NCBI GenBank assembly: GCA_015039365.1
Contig: WION01000004.1
Coordinates: 496,001-560,000, forward strand
Origin: Amanita rubescens
Taxonomy: Eukaryota; Basidiomycota; Agaricomycetes; Agaricales; Amanitaceae
DNA: 64,000 nt
Direction of reading: 5' to 3'
Of this stretch, positions 41,491-53,559 are shown one piece after another. The notes below the pieces were generated by a model. That model was not told where the DNA came from. It ran no database searches and saw only the letters and a list, made by a program, of their open reading frames with translations. Each line of letters starts with the position of its first letter. The stretch's first letter is position 1. Position numbers and translations under genes: made by a program.

Positions 41491-44402
41491 CTAACGCCGT
41501 CCACTCGCTGGCCTGCGAGCAACCGGCTCTCCTACCTTCCACGTCGACAGGAGATAATCGAACACTTCAAGGACTACTTCAGTATTGAACATTAGCGCGT
41601 GGTCAGCCCCTTTGACCACTTTGACCGTGCAACGGTCATTGCCCATTGTGCGCTCCATCCAGCGAACTGCGTTTTCTGCAATCTTTTCATCTCTGTCTCC
41701 GTACCATAACCTCACTTTGTGAGGGTATGAGGAATATGAAAACCCCCATGGCTGGTTGTCATGGATTCAGGATTTGTAAAAGGTCGTTGTGTGTTCCTTT
41801 CGCTGATTCAGCATGCGAGGCAGCGAAGAGGGCATTGCTGAGCGTCATTGGTGATGTGGTATTTGTGGTATTTGACGAGATACTGTGGGCATAACTGGAT
41901 GTCATGCTACTAGTCGTGGGCGAGGGAGGTACAGACATGGCAGTCTTGGGAGCGGTGAAGGAGATGGATCGGCGACCGGGACCAGTGTTGATAGAAGACG
42001 AGTCTCTCCGAACGCCCAACTCTGAATTGAGGGACTTTGTCCAATCCAAATCATGTAGGCTCAGATCAACCTCTATCTGAAGTGAAGGTGGAAGAGGTAT
42101 TTGTGGGCTCGGATCGGTTACCTTCCTTATCGTGCTTGATTTTCCTTTCAACGAACCCATGGATCGAAGTCCTTTGAGTTTCTTCGTACCTGAGGTCTTC
42201 TCGTCGTGAGGAAAAGAAGAGCCTTTGAGTCTCTCAAGAAAACGTCTAGATGACTTGGTTTTCGTGGTAGAAAACTTGGATTCCTGATTTCCTGCACCAA
42301 GAGTGCTCCGGCTCTCAAATCGTCCTTCAAAGTCCTTCAGGTCATCGTATTCGCTGAATGAACTTGATCCCAGACTTGGTCGAGAGATTGAATGCGTGTC
42401 CATCTGGGAAGGGTAAACAGGGTTTGAGCGACTGTTTGATTTCGCAGAAGGTCGTGCATTGTATCCTATTCCTTCGTAGGTTATGGTGGGCGGTTTTCCG
42501 ATCATCCATGCCTGTATCTTCCACTCTGCCGCTTGTGCTGTCTTTAAAATACCATTAGGAACGTACTTGAGCCATTTGTAGCCGCCTTGGGGCATGTAAG
42601 CAATCTGCTAAGGGAGATAGTCTAAAAAAGCTTACTGTTTTCACTACCTCCTACCCAAGGAGCCATCAAGCAAATATTACCGCGAATGCGGGCAGGCAAT
42701 TTGTTAGCGAATGAGAGTGCGTAAGGGGCACCCGCAGAGTGTGCCATGATACTACATTGACCAATACGTAAAAGGTCAAGCACCTCCTCCACAACGGACG
42801 CCCATTGGATGATACCCTTGGCTGACTTGCTTCTCGGCTCTGTACGTCCTAATCCCCATCTTTGTTTGGCAATTAGGTCAAGTCAAAGTAAATTAAAAGG
42901 TGGCAAACCTATCGATTGTAATCAACCTCAAGCCCAGGAACTCTGCCATCTCGTCGTAAAGACCCATGATGTGCCTCACACATCCCAAGCCGAGGAATAC
43001 GACAACAGGAAAACCAGATTGACTTCCCAAATCAGAAAGGCTGACGGTCAGGGGATTATCCTGCGATGCATGGGGTGATCGAGTAAGTTTCAATAGCGTA
43101 GTTAGACGGGCCGACCGCAGGTATTGTGCGACCGACGACTTGCTATCCGCGGTAGGGGATATAAAGTGAGAAGCTTCTGAGGGCGAGGGGGGTCCATAAT
43201 TAGATCCTATTGGCAAAGAATAAATGGAAGGTGCGCCATTGTAATCTGATCTAGAAAATAGGCTTGCATTATCCGAAAAGTACGAGTTTCTCTTGGGGAA
43301 TGACGATGGTGGAGCAGGAGGTGGCTTCATGGACAGTTGCTTGCGCAACGTTTTTTGAACTTCATCAGCCACGCTGTCTATAGAGGATCGAGACACTAGG
43401 TCTGCATCTTGATCGCGTTGGGACTCATAATCGTTATCGTCGTTAACGGTCGTATGACCAAAGTTATTTGCATAAATCGTCGGTGATCCCGAACGGTCTT
43501 TCACTTGATGTGGAGCATGTGTCCGGATGATTTCAGATATCGAGGGAACTACTGGTTTTCGTCCTTTCCTGGAAAATATCTGTTGGTTGTGACAAGCTAT
43601 CCTCCACGAAGCTCAAAGCCAGAGTCTTGGAACTAGCCGAAGCGGGTATGGACCTCAAGGTCGAATTGGATGGAATTCTGCTCGAAGTCTTGTGTGGTTT
43701 GCGCCGAGGGCGGGAAGACGTAGCAGATGCACGACCCTCGTCATCCGAATCGCTTGAAGGAGGGCTAGAAGCGGATTTCTTTTTTGAGCGGCGCCCTTTC
43801 CCCCCACCAAGGACGACTCCGGGAGGAGGCGTAGGTAAAGGCGGTTGGTACAGAGGATGATGATTAGGTATGCAAAACCTGTTCTTGTTTAGAATACTAA
43901 AATCACGACCTTTGCTTCTGCCATTCATCCCATCCACCAGCGCGTCCATTGTCTCTACACCGGCAATTGGAGCAGCCACAAGCACGGAGAAAGTGTCAAA
44001 CGAGTCATCTTCGGCGAGGTCTACTGGCGTGTAGGGTGGCGTCTCGGTATGCTGGGTAGACGATGAACCAGAGTAGGAGAGAGGCGGAATAGACGTTGCG
44101 CCGCTCCAGCGAGATTTTGTCGAAGGATTGGTCCTTGACCGCGTTCTTGAAAAGCTGAGGTTTGGTGGGTCTATCGCGGGGGGTGATGATTCGCGGTCTG
44201 AATCGAGGGATGGAAAAGCATAGGACTCGTGGACAGCATCTGAGCGGGAGGCGGAAGAAGAGTTTGGTGGAGGGTCAGAAGGACTAGAATTAGGTCTTGG
44301 GTATATATCGAAGTAAGAAGGACGGGTAGACGGAATACGACCGGTCCGTTGCTTCAAAGATAGATTAGAAGAAGTTTTACGGGGAGTAGGGTGAGAGGAC
44401 AT
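41491..44402 (-). CDS. Alpha/beta-hydrolase-domain protein with long disordered N-terminus
   Basis: Starts MSSHPTPRKTSSNLSLKQRT (44402). About 400 residues of Ser/Pro/Arg-rich sequence precede the hydrolase core. Core motifs: FPVVVFLGLGCVRHIMGLYD (oxyanion side), DRWGLGRTEP, then nucleophile elbow IMAHSAGAPYALSFA (His-Ser-Ala-Gly) and GYKWLKYVPNGILKTAQAAE. A disordered insertion of about 200 residues follows, then VRLWYGDRDEKIAENAVRWM with the acid residue and KVVKGADHALMFN with the catalytic His. The triad is therefore complete. Introns at about 42906-42856 and 42646-42592. Surplus bases near 43570-43583 and 41763 break the frame between blocks that clearly belong together. Substrate unknown. 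Confidence 0.75.
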
Positions 44403-44466
44403 GATGGAACGCCAAAAACGGCGTCGCAGGACAGAAGAATCATAAGCGCGAACTTGGTGATTTACT

Positions 44467-45351
44467 CTACGTTCCCACCACTTCCAGCCTCTCCAACGCC
44501 GGACACAATTGCGCAACAACTTCCCGGTCCACATAAACTCCTTCAGTCTCGATCTCACGTAAAACAGGTAGCGGACCCATGTCGCTCCCGAACAACCCAG
44601 AATTCTCCGCTTGTTGCTTCTCCTTCACTCTGTACGTCAGTGATCGCACTGCGCACAACTCGAGCACCTCTCTGATTTCTTCGTCATAGCCAAATGTATC
44701 CGACGCTGTGACGCTAAGGTGCTCCAATGATCCCCCAGCTCCTACGAGGGAGACAAGGCGTCCGTGACAGATGTCGATATTGTCTACTATGAGTGTCCGG
44801 ATCTTGGACGGATCTTGGAACGCATCCATGTCGATGTCTACCGTAAGGTTCGATAGGTCCAATGACCGAAGGTTCGCAAACTTGAGCGCAATGCTCTCGT
44901 CCCATGCCAACGACGGGATCGGCTGAAGTGCGCCCACCATCAGCCCGCCGTCGATACGCAGGTTGATCACGGTGCCTGGATTCGTAACCATATGCAAAAA
45001 TCGCTCTGCGGCTATAGACAATTCCCCGCCTAGAGTAATGTACCGAAGGTCATCCATCGCTAGTATAGTTCTAAGGCTGTCCACGCATGATGTTTGTCGC
45101 GTGGCGTTGGAGTAGTCTGGCATTGGACAGAGGCAGATGCCATTGAGGAGAGAGTGTAAATGTTTGTTCTCTCTCAGGGATCTTGCGAGAAGCGAACATG
45201 CACTGTACGTAGTCAATTGGGGATATTGGTACAGGACGCGCCTGGCAGGATGGAGCCAGGAAGTCGAAACTGTGCAAAGGTTTGCGAGGTCGCGAGGCCA
45301 CCAATGGGCGCCGCATTCGATTACCACGGGAATGAGGTCTTGGATGAACAT
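44467..45351 (-). CDS. F-box-like protein with leucine-rich segment
   Basis: A single open frame of 294 residues without introns, unusual here. The N-terminus (FIQDLIPVVIECGAHWWPRD, LANLCTVSTSWLHPARRVLY) resembles the degenerate F-box of basidiomycete F-box-like proteins, which recruit targets to SCF ubiquitin ligases. The rest has Leu-rich, irregular repeats (FANLRSLDLSNLTVDI, GGSLEHLSVTASD, CPALERLEVVGT). Only 64 bp separate its stop from the start of the next gene downstream on the same strand. The family is large and fast evolving, so no specific function is implied. Confidence 0.65.
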   Translation of the reverse strand: MFIQDLIPVVIECGAHWWPRDLANLCTVSTSWLHPARRVLYQYPQLTTYSACSLLARSLRENKHLHSLLNGICLCPMPDYSNATRQTSCVDSLRTILAMDDLRYITLGGELSIAAERFLHMVTNPGTVINLRIDGGLMVGALQPIPSLAWDESIALKFANLRSLDLSNLTVDIDMDAFQDPSKIRTLIVDNIDICHGRLVSLVGAGGSLEHLSVTASDTFGYDEEIREVLELCAVRSLTYRVKEKQQAENSGLFGSDMGPLPVLREIETEGVYVDREVVAQLCPALERLEVVGT

Positions 45352-45475
45352 AATAAAGTTGAGAATTTCATAGATCCAGGCTATAAGTAGCCACTACGAT
45401 TGGAGATAACTATGATTCCGAAGGACATATTATTTCACCGCCGTTCCATGAAGTAGTACACGCGGTACCCTCCCC

Positions 45476-46929
45476 ATGACTGACCTCCATTCCTTGCCAA
45501 TTTCTGCCCGCCCGCCACGTTCATGGTTTAGATTCTTAACCGCCCTTCTCTTTCTCGTTCTCTTCAATCTCGGTTGTTTGCTCATCCATACCTCTCAACT
45601 CCTCTTTTTACTGCCTCTGCATTTCTTGTCTTTCGCTTTCCCAAACCACCTCTATGACGAGGGCATTCGTTTCACCAAAGGCGCCTTTGGCTTCTTGCTC
45701 AGTATGTTTGGATAACATATCCTCTTCGCTGATCGTCACGACCAGCAGTCCTAATGTGTCAATGGTTTGCGCCCACGAGTATACGCGTCACCTTTGAAAC
45801 AGAAGGGAAAGGAAAGTTCTCTCAGGAAATGATCGAACAAGTCGTCCAGAAGGATGAGAACGGAGATGTGGTCTCACTCAAGCTTCCTGACAGATTTGTT
45901 CTTACTGCGAACCACCAAGTATGTGATGTCATACAATTATAAGAGTCCCGTTATTGAATGTCGACAGATTTACGCAGACTGGTGGTATATGTGGTGCTTG
46001 ATGTACTTTATTGGCGCCCATGGCATGCATCGTCATGTGTACATTACGCTCAAGAAAAGTTTACAATGGGTGCCTATTATGGGATGGGTACACTTCGCCC
46101 TCTATTCATGTCACAACTAGCTCACGCGCAGCACAGGGTATGCAATTCTTTGATTTCATCTTTTTGGCTCGTTCCTGGGCGTCCGATAAACATACTTTGG
46201 CATCACGACTTGCCGTTCTTGGGGCAGCTGCGGAACGGAAAGATAGCCCCTTGTGTTACATCCTATATCCCGAAGGCACTCTGGTCAGCAAGGATACACG
46301 ACCCATCAGCAAGAAGTTTGCGGACAAGATAGGAATTGTAAGCAGCAAAAATGGCTCGAAAACTAATACCTGACTTTGCTCCAAAGTCAGATATGACTAA
46401 CCTCCTACTACCACGTTCACTTGGCCTCCATTATAGCCTACGATCCCTCGCGCCACACATTCCAGATCTCAGTCTGCTTGATATTACAGTCATATATCCA
46501 GGTGAATTATTCACTATTACCTCGTAACGATGTCTGTCTGACGATTGTGGAGGTATACCACCGCTGTGCTATGGGCAAGATTACTACACCCTACGATCCA
46601 TCTTTTTAGATGGCATTCCACCACCCGTTATCCACATGCACTTTAGGCTATTCAAAGTTACTGCGGATGTACCCGTGGGCGATTTGCGTCCCACGCGTAA
46701 AGAAACAATCCAGAACGGCAATGGTTCAATAACAAAGCACGCCGTGGAGGTTGACATTCCTCCAGCGGAGAGAACTGCATTCGATGAATGGCTTCGAGAG
46801 CTATGGCAGGAAAAGGATGGATTTATCACAAAATACCTGAATTCTGGTCAAGCGAGTAATTGTTCAATCGATATTCCTCTAAAGCTCTATGGAAAACGGA
46901 ATATCCGGATGGTTGATGCAAATCACTGA
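45476..46929 (+). CDS. 1-acyl-sn-glycerol-3-phosphate acyltransferase-like (PlsC family)
   Basis: An acyl-CoA-dependent lysophospholipid acyltransferase of the ER membrane. An N-terminal membrane span is LTALLFLVLFNLGCLLIH. Motif I is VLTANHQIYADWWYMW (H-x4-D: His and Asp of the catalytic dyad, split by an intron after NHQ). Then ITLKKSLQWVPIMGWGMQFF, LARSWASDKHTL, and motif III LCYILYPEGTLVS. Further blocks: DMTNLLLPRSLGLHYSLRSL, and YGQDYYTLRSIFLDGIPPPV. It belongs to the Cst26/LCLAT-like branch by its GIPPPVIHMH segment (from memory, tentative). Six introns fit in phase; no break. It ends 49 bp from the convergent TIM8 stop. Confidence 0.88.
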
Positions 46930-46978
46930 ATGTCTAGTTGCATAGCAATAGTCTAAACCTATACTAGAATTGAGAGCA

Positions 46979-47428
46979 TTATGAAGAGAACACTGTCTCT
47001 TCAACTCTACTCCCTTGTACCTTATTGACCAAGAATATGCTAGTGTCCAAAAATCTCTCAGCACAGTAAGTCAAACAGTTCTCCTCGCTGCGAGAGAATT
47101 TGGTGGAGGGCGTTCCAGTGATGCACCTATTGGACGGCGCCCGTCGCTAATAAGAATGGGTCAAACTTTTCATTAGGAAACGCACTTGTCCCAGCAAGTA
47201 GCGGTTATATTCTGGGTGTTGGCAATCATCCTTGCCTAAGCGTGCCGATAGATGATGCAACATTCACGGCGGAAAAAAAGCAGGACTAACCTGTGCTTGT
47301 TCCTTTTCAAGGAAGACGGAAAGCTCTTTCTGTGTGATATGTCAGGGACGGTGCGAGATAAAGGGGATGAGAGTTACTTTGGCAGCGTCATCCAGTTTAC
47401 TCAAGTCTGACATGGTGGTCGACGACAT
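46979..47428 (-). CDS. TIM8: Mitochondrial intermembrane-space chaperone Tim8
   Basis: Small Tim protein that, with Tim13, guides hydrophobic precursors across the intermembrane space to TIM22. Four small exons: 47428-47378, 47329-47291, 47235-47186 and 47126-46979; 95 residues, the normal size. The twin CX3C motif is present: CWDKC and CLTYC, 20 residues apart by way of ITGTPSTKFSRSEE. Upstream is KELSVFLEKEQAQARMIANT, downstream AERFLDTSIFLVNKV. The second intron lies in front of ARMIANTQ and the third splits the Lys before the second Cys of motif 1. A start at 47413 (MSDLSKLDD) is also possible. Confidence 0.9.
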
Positions 47429-47455
47429 TGTGTTGCTGTCCGCTTCCAAGTTCAT

Positions 47456-47650
47456 TCACCGGCTGACATAATCTATAAAGAACTTTGAATGGGTATTCTT
47501 CCCAGTGCCTCGCAATTCAACAGATCGAACTTACGTTTGTCCTCGGTTGTGAAATGATGCTGTTGCCCATTCCTGTTGTCATCCCGATAGGCAAGCTCTT
47601 TCCTTGCCAATTGCACGAATTAACTGCGCTCCACCGGCGAACGTGAACAT
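47456..47650 (-). CDS. Possible tiny gene, unknown function
   Basis: Starts MFTFAGGAQLIRAI at 47650 after an in-frame stop. One surplus base near 47607 leads into ARKELAYRDDNRNGQQ, HHFTTEDK. An intron with donor GTAAGT (after GAC AAA C) joins to HYVSR and a stop at 47458-47456. The product would be about 43 residues. It lies only 27 bp upstream of the TIM8 start on the same strand and faces Ies1 copy B head to head (180 bp). The mix of hydrophobic start and charged helix is reminiscent of small mitochondrial proteins, but I do not recognise it. Low certainty. Confidence 0.35.
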
Positions 47651-47830
47651 TGAGAGCTATTGCCTTGTAACGATTACGACAGAATGTCATACATTCTCGG
47701 CGTACACGTGAGATCCCAACCTGACAGCCTTATCCCTTGGCCTAGATTTATAGCGATCAAGGAGGGAATGCACGGCTTGCCTCGTTTAGTCTTTTTGCCT
47801 CGTGTCTAATTCATTTTTACAGCTCTCCCA

Positions 47831-49674
47831 ATGTCCTCCAAGCCTCTCAGCAACACATCGCACGCCCACCCTCCGCATTGGCCGCCAGAACCTATTCCAC
47901 CGTAAGCTAATTTTGGTCTATTTATCCCTCCATGTTTACCATTGTCGCTGACAGTGTGGGCTACCTAAGCCGTAAGGCCTTACCGATAAAAAAGAACGAC
48001 GCGGATCCTCTCACACGAAAAGACGTCCAGTATGATATGTTGGAATATATTTTCACAGACAAGCATGCTGTCTTCACCAGTCCAGTTCCTGGCAAGACAG
48101 AGAAGGTCACATTCAAAGAACTATATATCTCTGCTCTTTTTCATTCAAGCAAATGCTCTAAAGTCCTGAAAGAGAAAATGGTAGATACGCCCGCCTTCGC
48201 GATAGAACTAGCGAAGCTTTCTCTGCTTACAAATGTTGGAAGAATTAATACGACCATGGCATGTAAGGCATGACTCGTCCCCGGTTTGCTACGTGCTTAT
48301 TGCTCTTCTCACAAGTTTTTCCAGAAATGAAGACAGCCTTAAGGACCTACCACCCTGTTCCTTCTTTACAGAAGACAGACGGCTAATGCTCAGGATGCTC
48401 CGCGGATCAAAAACTGCCTGAAAGCAGCGTTACTACCTTCTGAGGACTAAAGGAGTACCGCCCTCCTCACCAGAAGAGATTTTGGAGAAAGCTGTATGTA
48501 ATACAATGCAATACGCAATTTGTAATTGATTTTTTGGTCATCTAGAGAGCCGGACTAATGCCACCAACAAGCATCGTGAATCTGATTTTTGTCCTCGCTA
48601 ATCATGCAGCTGTAAGTCCCGTTATTGCGTTTTGTGAACAATAATGCTAAGCTGCTTCGAGCCTCTGTCCAGCGTACATTTTGAAGGTGGTTTCAACTTC
48701 TTGGATCTTTTCTTGCCGGGAAGAGGACTTGCCTCTGGCGATCGAGGGCGTTGTTTCTTGTGGATGATGTTCTACTATCTAGAGCGTCCTGAAGACGATA
48801 ATCCATTCCACGACAAATACTCACGAAGCCACTCACCCAAGGCACCGCTATTGCGTCCCCTCGCAGGCGAAGAATTGGCGGGAGAAAATATCGACACACC
48901 TGAGGAAATTGAATGGGGACATAAAATGTCTGCGCAGAGGAATGCATTTCTTCAGAGGCTGGTCGCATCGCTCGAACGCGAAAAGCGTGAAAAAAATCAT
49001 CCCTCATTTGACGGTACATCAACAATATCTGTAATGAAGTCAAAAAGACCAATGGCCGAACTTGAAAATTTGAGTGGTCAACCGTCCTCTCGTAGTGCTC
49101 GACCAGAAGCCACACAATCACCGAACGAAAAAAGTTTTGTTAACTATATGCCGGATCCACAAAAGCGCGAAAACAGAAGAGGTATGTTGGGCTCTCTCCC
49201 CCTAGCTTGCCATGTTCTTACCACAGTCTCAAGAGCAAATGCCAGTCAATCACGAACGCCGCCCAGAATTGGAGCAGGTCCAACGCCAAGATTCTCAACA
49301 AGAGAGACGACCGGATAGGCCCCGACAACAACGCTCACACCAGCGCCACGGACCACAATTTAATGAATACCCACGCCGAGAACATCCTGCATCAGCGCCC
49401 AGGGAGCGTACCATGATAGAGCGTACGTGCCATAATTTAATATAACAATAATTCATGTCATCAACGATTGTCATGTCAGAGGCTTGGCACTCGATTATGA
49501 CTACAGATCCTTTAGCTGACTCAGACGAAGAGCCACATGATGAACACGCCCGCCGAGATTACAGTCAGGGTTTTTATTATTATCGCTCCACGTTTTTAAA
49601 CTAACAATGCACCCTTAGTACGCCGCCGAGAAATTCTGCAAAGATACACGGGTCTGACCCAAATCCCAGATTGA
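47831..49674 (+). CDS. IES1: INO80 complex subunit Ies1 homologue, copy B
   Basis: Starts MSSKPLSNTSHAHPPHWPPE. After one intron: YLSRKALPIKKNDADPLTRK, DVQYDMLEYIFTDKHAVFT, FKELYISALFHSSKCSKVLK, then LLTNVGRINTTMAFFPEMKT, RTYHPVPSLQKTDGNAQDAP. Later: GLMPPTSIVNLIFVLANHAA, RTFEGGFNFLDLFLPGRG, CFLWMMFYYLERPEDDNPF, NIDTPEEIEWGHKMSAQRN. The C-terminal Gln/Arg-rich linker leads to AWHSIMTTDPLADSDEE and RREILQRYTGLTQIPD. Two surplus T bases (near 48384 and 48448) create immediate stops inside exon 3, yet both flanks match the family, so I annotate a single gene. Its overall plan is the same as copy A at 39418-41196, but sequence identity is modest. Role: chromatin remodelling by INO80. Confidence 0.85.
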
Positions 49675-49888
49675 AAAAACAAAGGCCGAAACAATGCACT
49701 ACTATAAGTACCTGTTCACTTTGCTAAAATCAGGCTAGCATCTTCAAGTAACATCGATACCGATTTAGCACAAGTGTGTATTTATCCGAGTACATCAACT
49801 AGACTAGCTAAATGATCGATCTCGGCATAAGAAAGTGTACGAGAATGAATCTCCTGCGACAATATCAATTATACTCTAATCCATTTCC

Positions 49889-50912
49889 TTAAAAGCCACC
49901 AGGCAAAGCGAGCACTGGGTGTTGGAAGCCGTGTCGCATTGTCAGCGAGAATAAATCACTGGGGGCACTGTGCCGCTTGCGCCTCTTGTCATCCACCTCG
50001 CATTCTTGAGTGGGTTGAATCGGAGGCGATGTTCGGCGCTTTAGCGTAGACAGCATGTTCGCGCGACTTCCCCGTGTTGGATCGGCAGGGCCAGTCGAGG
50101 ACACCAGCTGATCGTAACTCCTTGGAGAGGGCAACGGTTGTGGAGCATGAATCTGAGTGTAACCACGAGATGATTGCGATTGCACTTGGCGATTAATACC
50201 GTTACGCTCCTCTTTTGGAGCTGTGCATTGCTTAGAGCGTGGGATACAGATATAACCCTGAGAGGTTAACCTGGCGCTGATTTCCTCGAGGGAGGGCAAC
50301 ACGTTTCCCTTAGAAGCCGACTGGATGGCCGATGTGGACAACTGCTCCTTCTCCAGCTGCTCGTTGAGCGGAGGGGTGACGTTGGCTGTCATATTTGACT
50401 GTTTGAAAGATGCGACTGCACCCGGGGATGACAGCGGGACGACGGGCGGAGCAAGGAAGGTGTTAAGAGGGCCAGTCAAGACTCTGGTTATAAAGCGAGC
50501 GCGTCGCTCAACTGTGTGCGGTGTTAGTGAACAGCCACGCATGAACATCCAAAATCCGCGTACTCTGCTTTGCATTGTGAGCCTTGAGCGTGACTTCTCT
50601 GCGGAGATCCTGAGCCCTCCCCGTGTTTCGTTCTCGCGTCGCCTGTAAGAGAGCCTCGAATCGCTGTTTATCGAGCCCTTCATTATAGTCAAATCTTTCC
50701 TCGTCCGAGTTGTAGCCCCCCGAGGCAGGGGATGGAGAAGGGCGTGTCCTGATAGGAGAAGAAGGGGGAGGCGTCAACAAACGTGGCCTGAAATCATCGC
50801 CGTTGTCCGGGAACTTGATGGATGAAAAGGGAGAGTAGGGCTCAGCCATGGTTTCCATAGGCGGAGCGGGCGAGATAGAAATCTCGGGAATCATCACAGG
50901 AGAGTACGGCAT
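49889..50912 (-). CDS. Unknown Pro/Ser-rich protein, probably nuclear
   Basis: Exons 50912-50564 and 50511-49889, 53-nt gap including the intron, 323 residues. The N-terminus is acidic and Pro-rich (RPRLLTPPPSSPIRTRPSPS), then a helical segment LDKQRFEALLQATRERN, RAQDLRREVTLKAHNAKQIE, RRARFITRVLTGP. The C-terminal half is Ser/Pro/Gln-rich with a basic patch, DDKRRKRHSAP, that could be a nuclear signal. The (S/T)P density suggests phosphorylation by proline-directed kinases. I recognise no domain; similar proteins occur in other Agaricomycetes as far as I recall. No frame break. Confidence 0.55.
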
Positions 50913-51094
50913 GGTGGGTGGTGGATGAAAAAAAACGCAAGGTGTCCAGCACCAGAGTACGTGTAAAAAGAAAGGAAGTGGTCAAGCGACAGAGCGACGA
51001 GGACAACAAGACAACACTGAAATACCCGAACTTAACCCCATCAGGTCGTTACCACGCTTCCATCCAGCTGTGCTTTGATCTAAATTATTCTAGA

Positions 51095-52349
<1,255 letters not shown>

Positions 52350-52527
52350 TGTCGAGTGACAGGAGGAAAGAAATTTACTTTTTTATCTTATCGACATGAG
52401 TCATTTACGGTTGTCACGCGAACGCAAACAATCATACCTTCATGTCATATTGCTGAAGTTAAGATTTACTCGGTCGTACGTATCGACAGGAAGGACCGTG
52501 AAGTTGCCCGATTTAAAGACAAGCGTC

Positions 52528-53515
52528 ATGGCGTCCTCATCGTCGACGCAAGCGTCAGATATCCCAGTAAGCATCATATCAGATCAATCAGTCCAGCCAG
52601 CCCTTAATTTGTAAGGCTTGCCTTCGAAATGCGGAAGAACTTAAGGCTGAAGGGAATGATCATTACCGCGCCGGCAGTTGGAAGGAGGCTTTGGCTGTGT
52701 ACCGCTCAGCACTAGGAGGATTACCACCAAGAATAGAAATGAAACGCCAGGCGACTGACGCCGATGCCACCAAATGCACTGTCAACGAGGATGAGAAAGA
52801 GGATGAGCCAGATACACAGATCACCGATGCCCATGAGGACGATGCGGAGACAGGCTTGGCTATGGATGGAGAATGCGTCAAAGCTAGGGCTACGTTGCAT
52901 GCAAATATCGCCGCCTGCTACGTCAAGCTTGTGAGCATTAGGTCATGTCGGATGCCCAACTGAAGCTAACTGAACGGGATGAGGGAGAACACAAAGAGGC
53001 TGTTGAAGCATGCACTCAGGGTACGAACTTTATACGTCTGCCTTGGTGGCTAACTAGAACAGTGTGAATATTAGCATTGCTGGATGATCCAGAATATGTA
53101 AAAGTATTGCAGCGACGTGCATCTTCAAACGAAATCCTTGGAAGTTGGACATCGCTGTCTGCGGCACGGGATGGTATAGTAGGCTCATATAGGATAAGGC
53201 CAATTACTGAACGAGCTCGTGTCAGATTATAATACCTTGTTGAAAATACTTCCGGAAGCAGATTCACGACGAAAGGAAGTCTCATCGACTTTACAGAAAC
53301 TTAATCCTCGCGTTGAAGCAGCCCAGAAGCAAGGAGACGGCAGAAATGGTAGATAAACTGAAGGGACTTGGCAATAACATACTTGGTAGGCCTTATGGGT
53401 AGATATATCAAGTGCACAGCTGACTGTAGTACCAGGTAGGTTCGGGCTATCAACGGACAATTTTCAATTCGTGCCCAACGGTCAAGGCGGTTACTCGGTT
53501 AATTTCGCGCGTTGA
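52528..53515 (+). CDS. TPR protein, TTC1-like
   Basis: Starts MASSSSTQASDIP (52528-52566), then a 49-nt intron. Exons 52616-52930, 52984-53020, 53075 on, and two more. Three TPR repeats: NAEELKAEGNDHYRAGSWKE (repeat 1), ARATLHANIAACYVKLGEH then KEAVEACTQALLDDPEYVK (repeat 2), and VLQRRASSNEILGSWTSLS then AARDDYNTLLKILPEADS (repeat 3). Between repeats 1 and 2 is an acidic insertion. The end GLSTDNFQFVPNGQGGYSVN is the conserved TTC1-type tail. Relatives act as Hsp70/Hsp90 co-chaperone adaptors; that is family knowledge. A surplus G near 53333 breaks the frame between AAQKQ and ETAEMVDKLKGLGNN. Confidence 0.85.
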
Positions 53516-53559
53516 ACGATTTGATTCGTCTAGAGTAATGTAATGCTAATTCAAAAATG

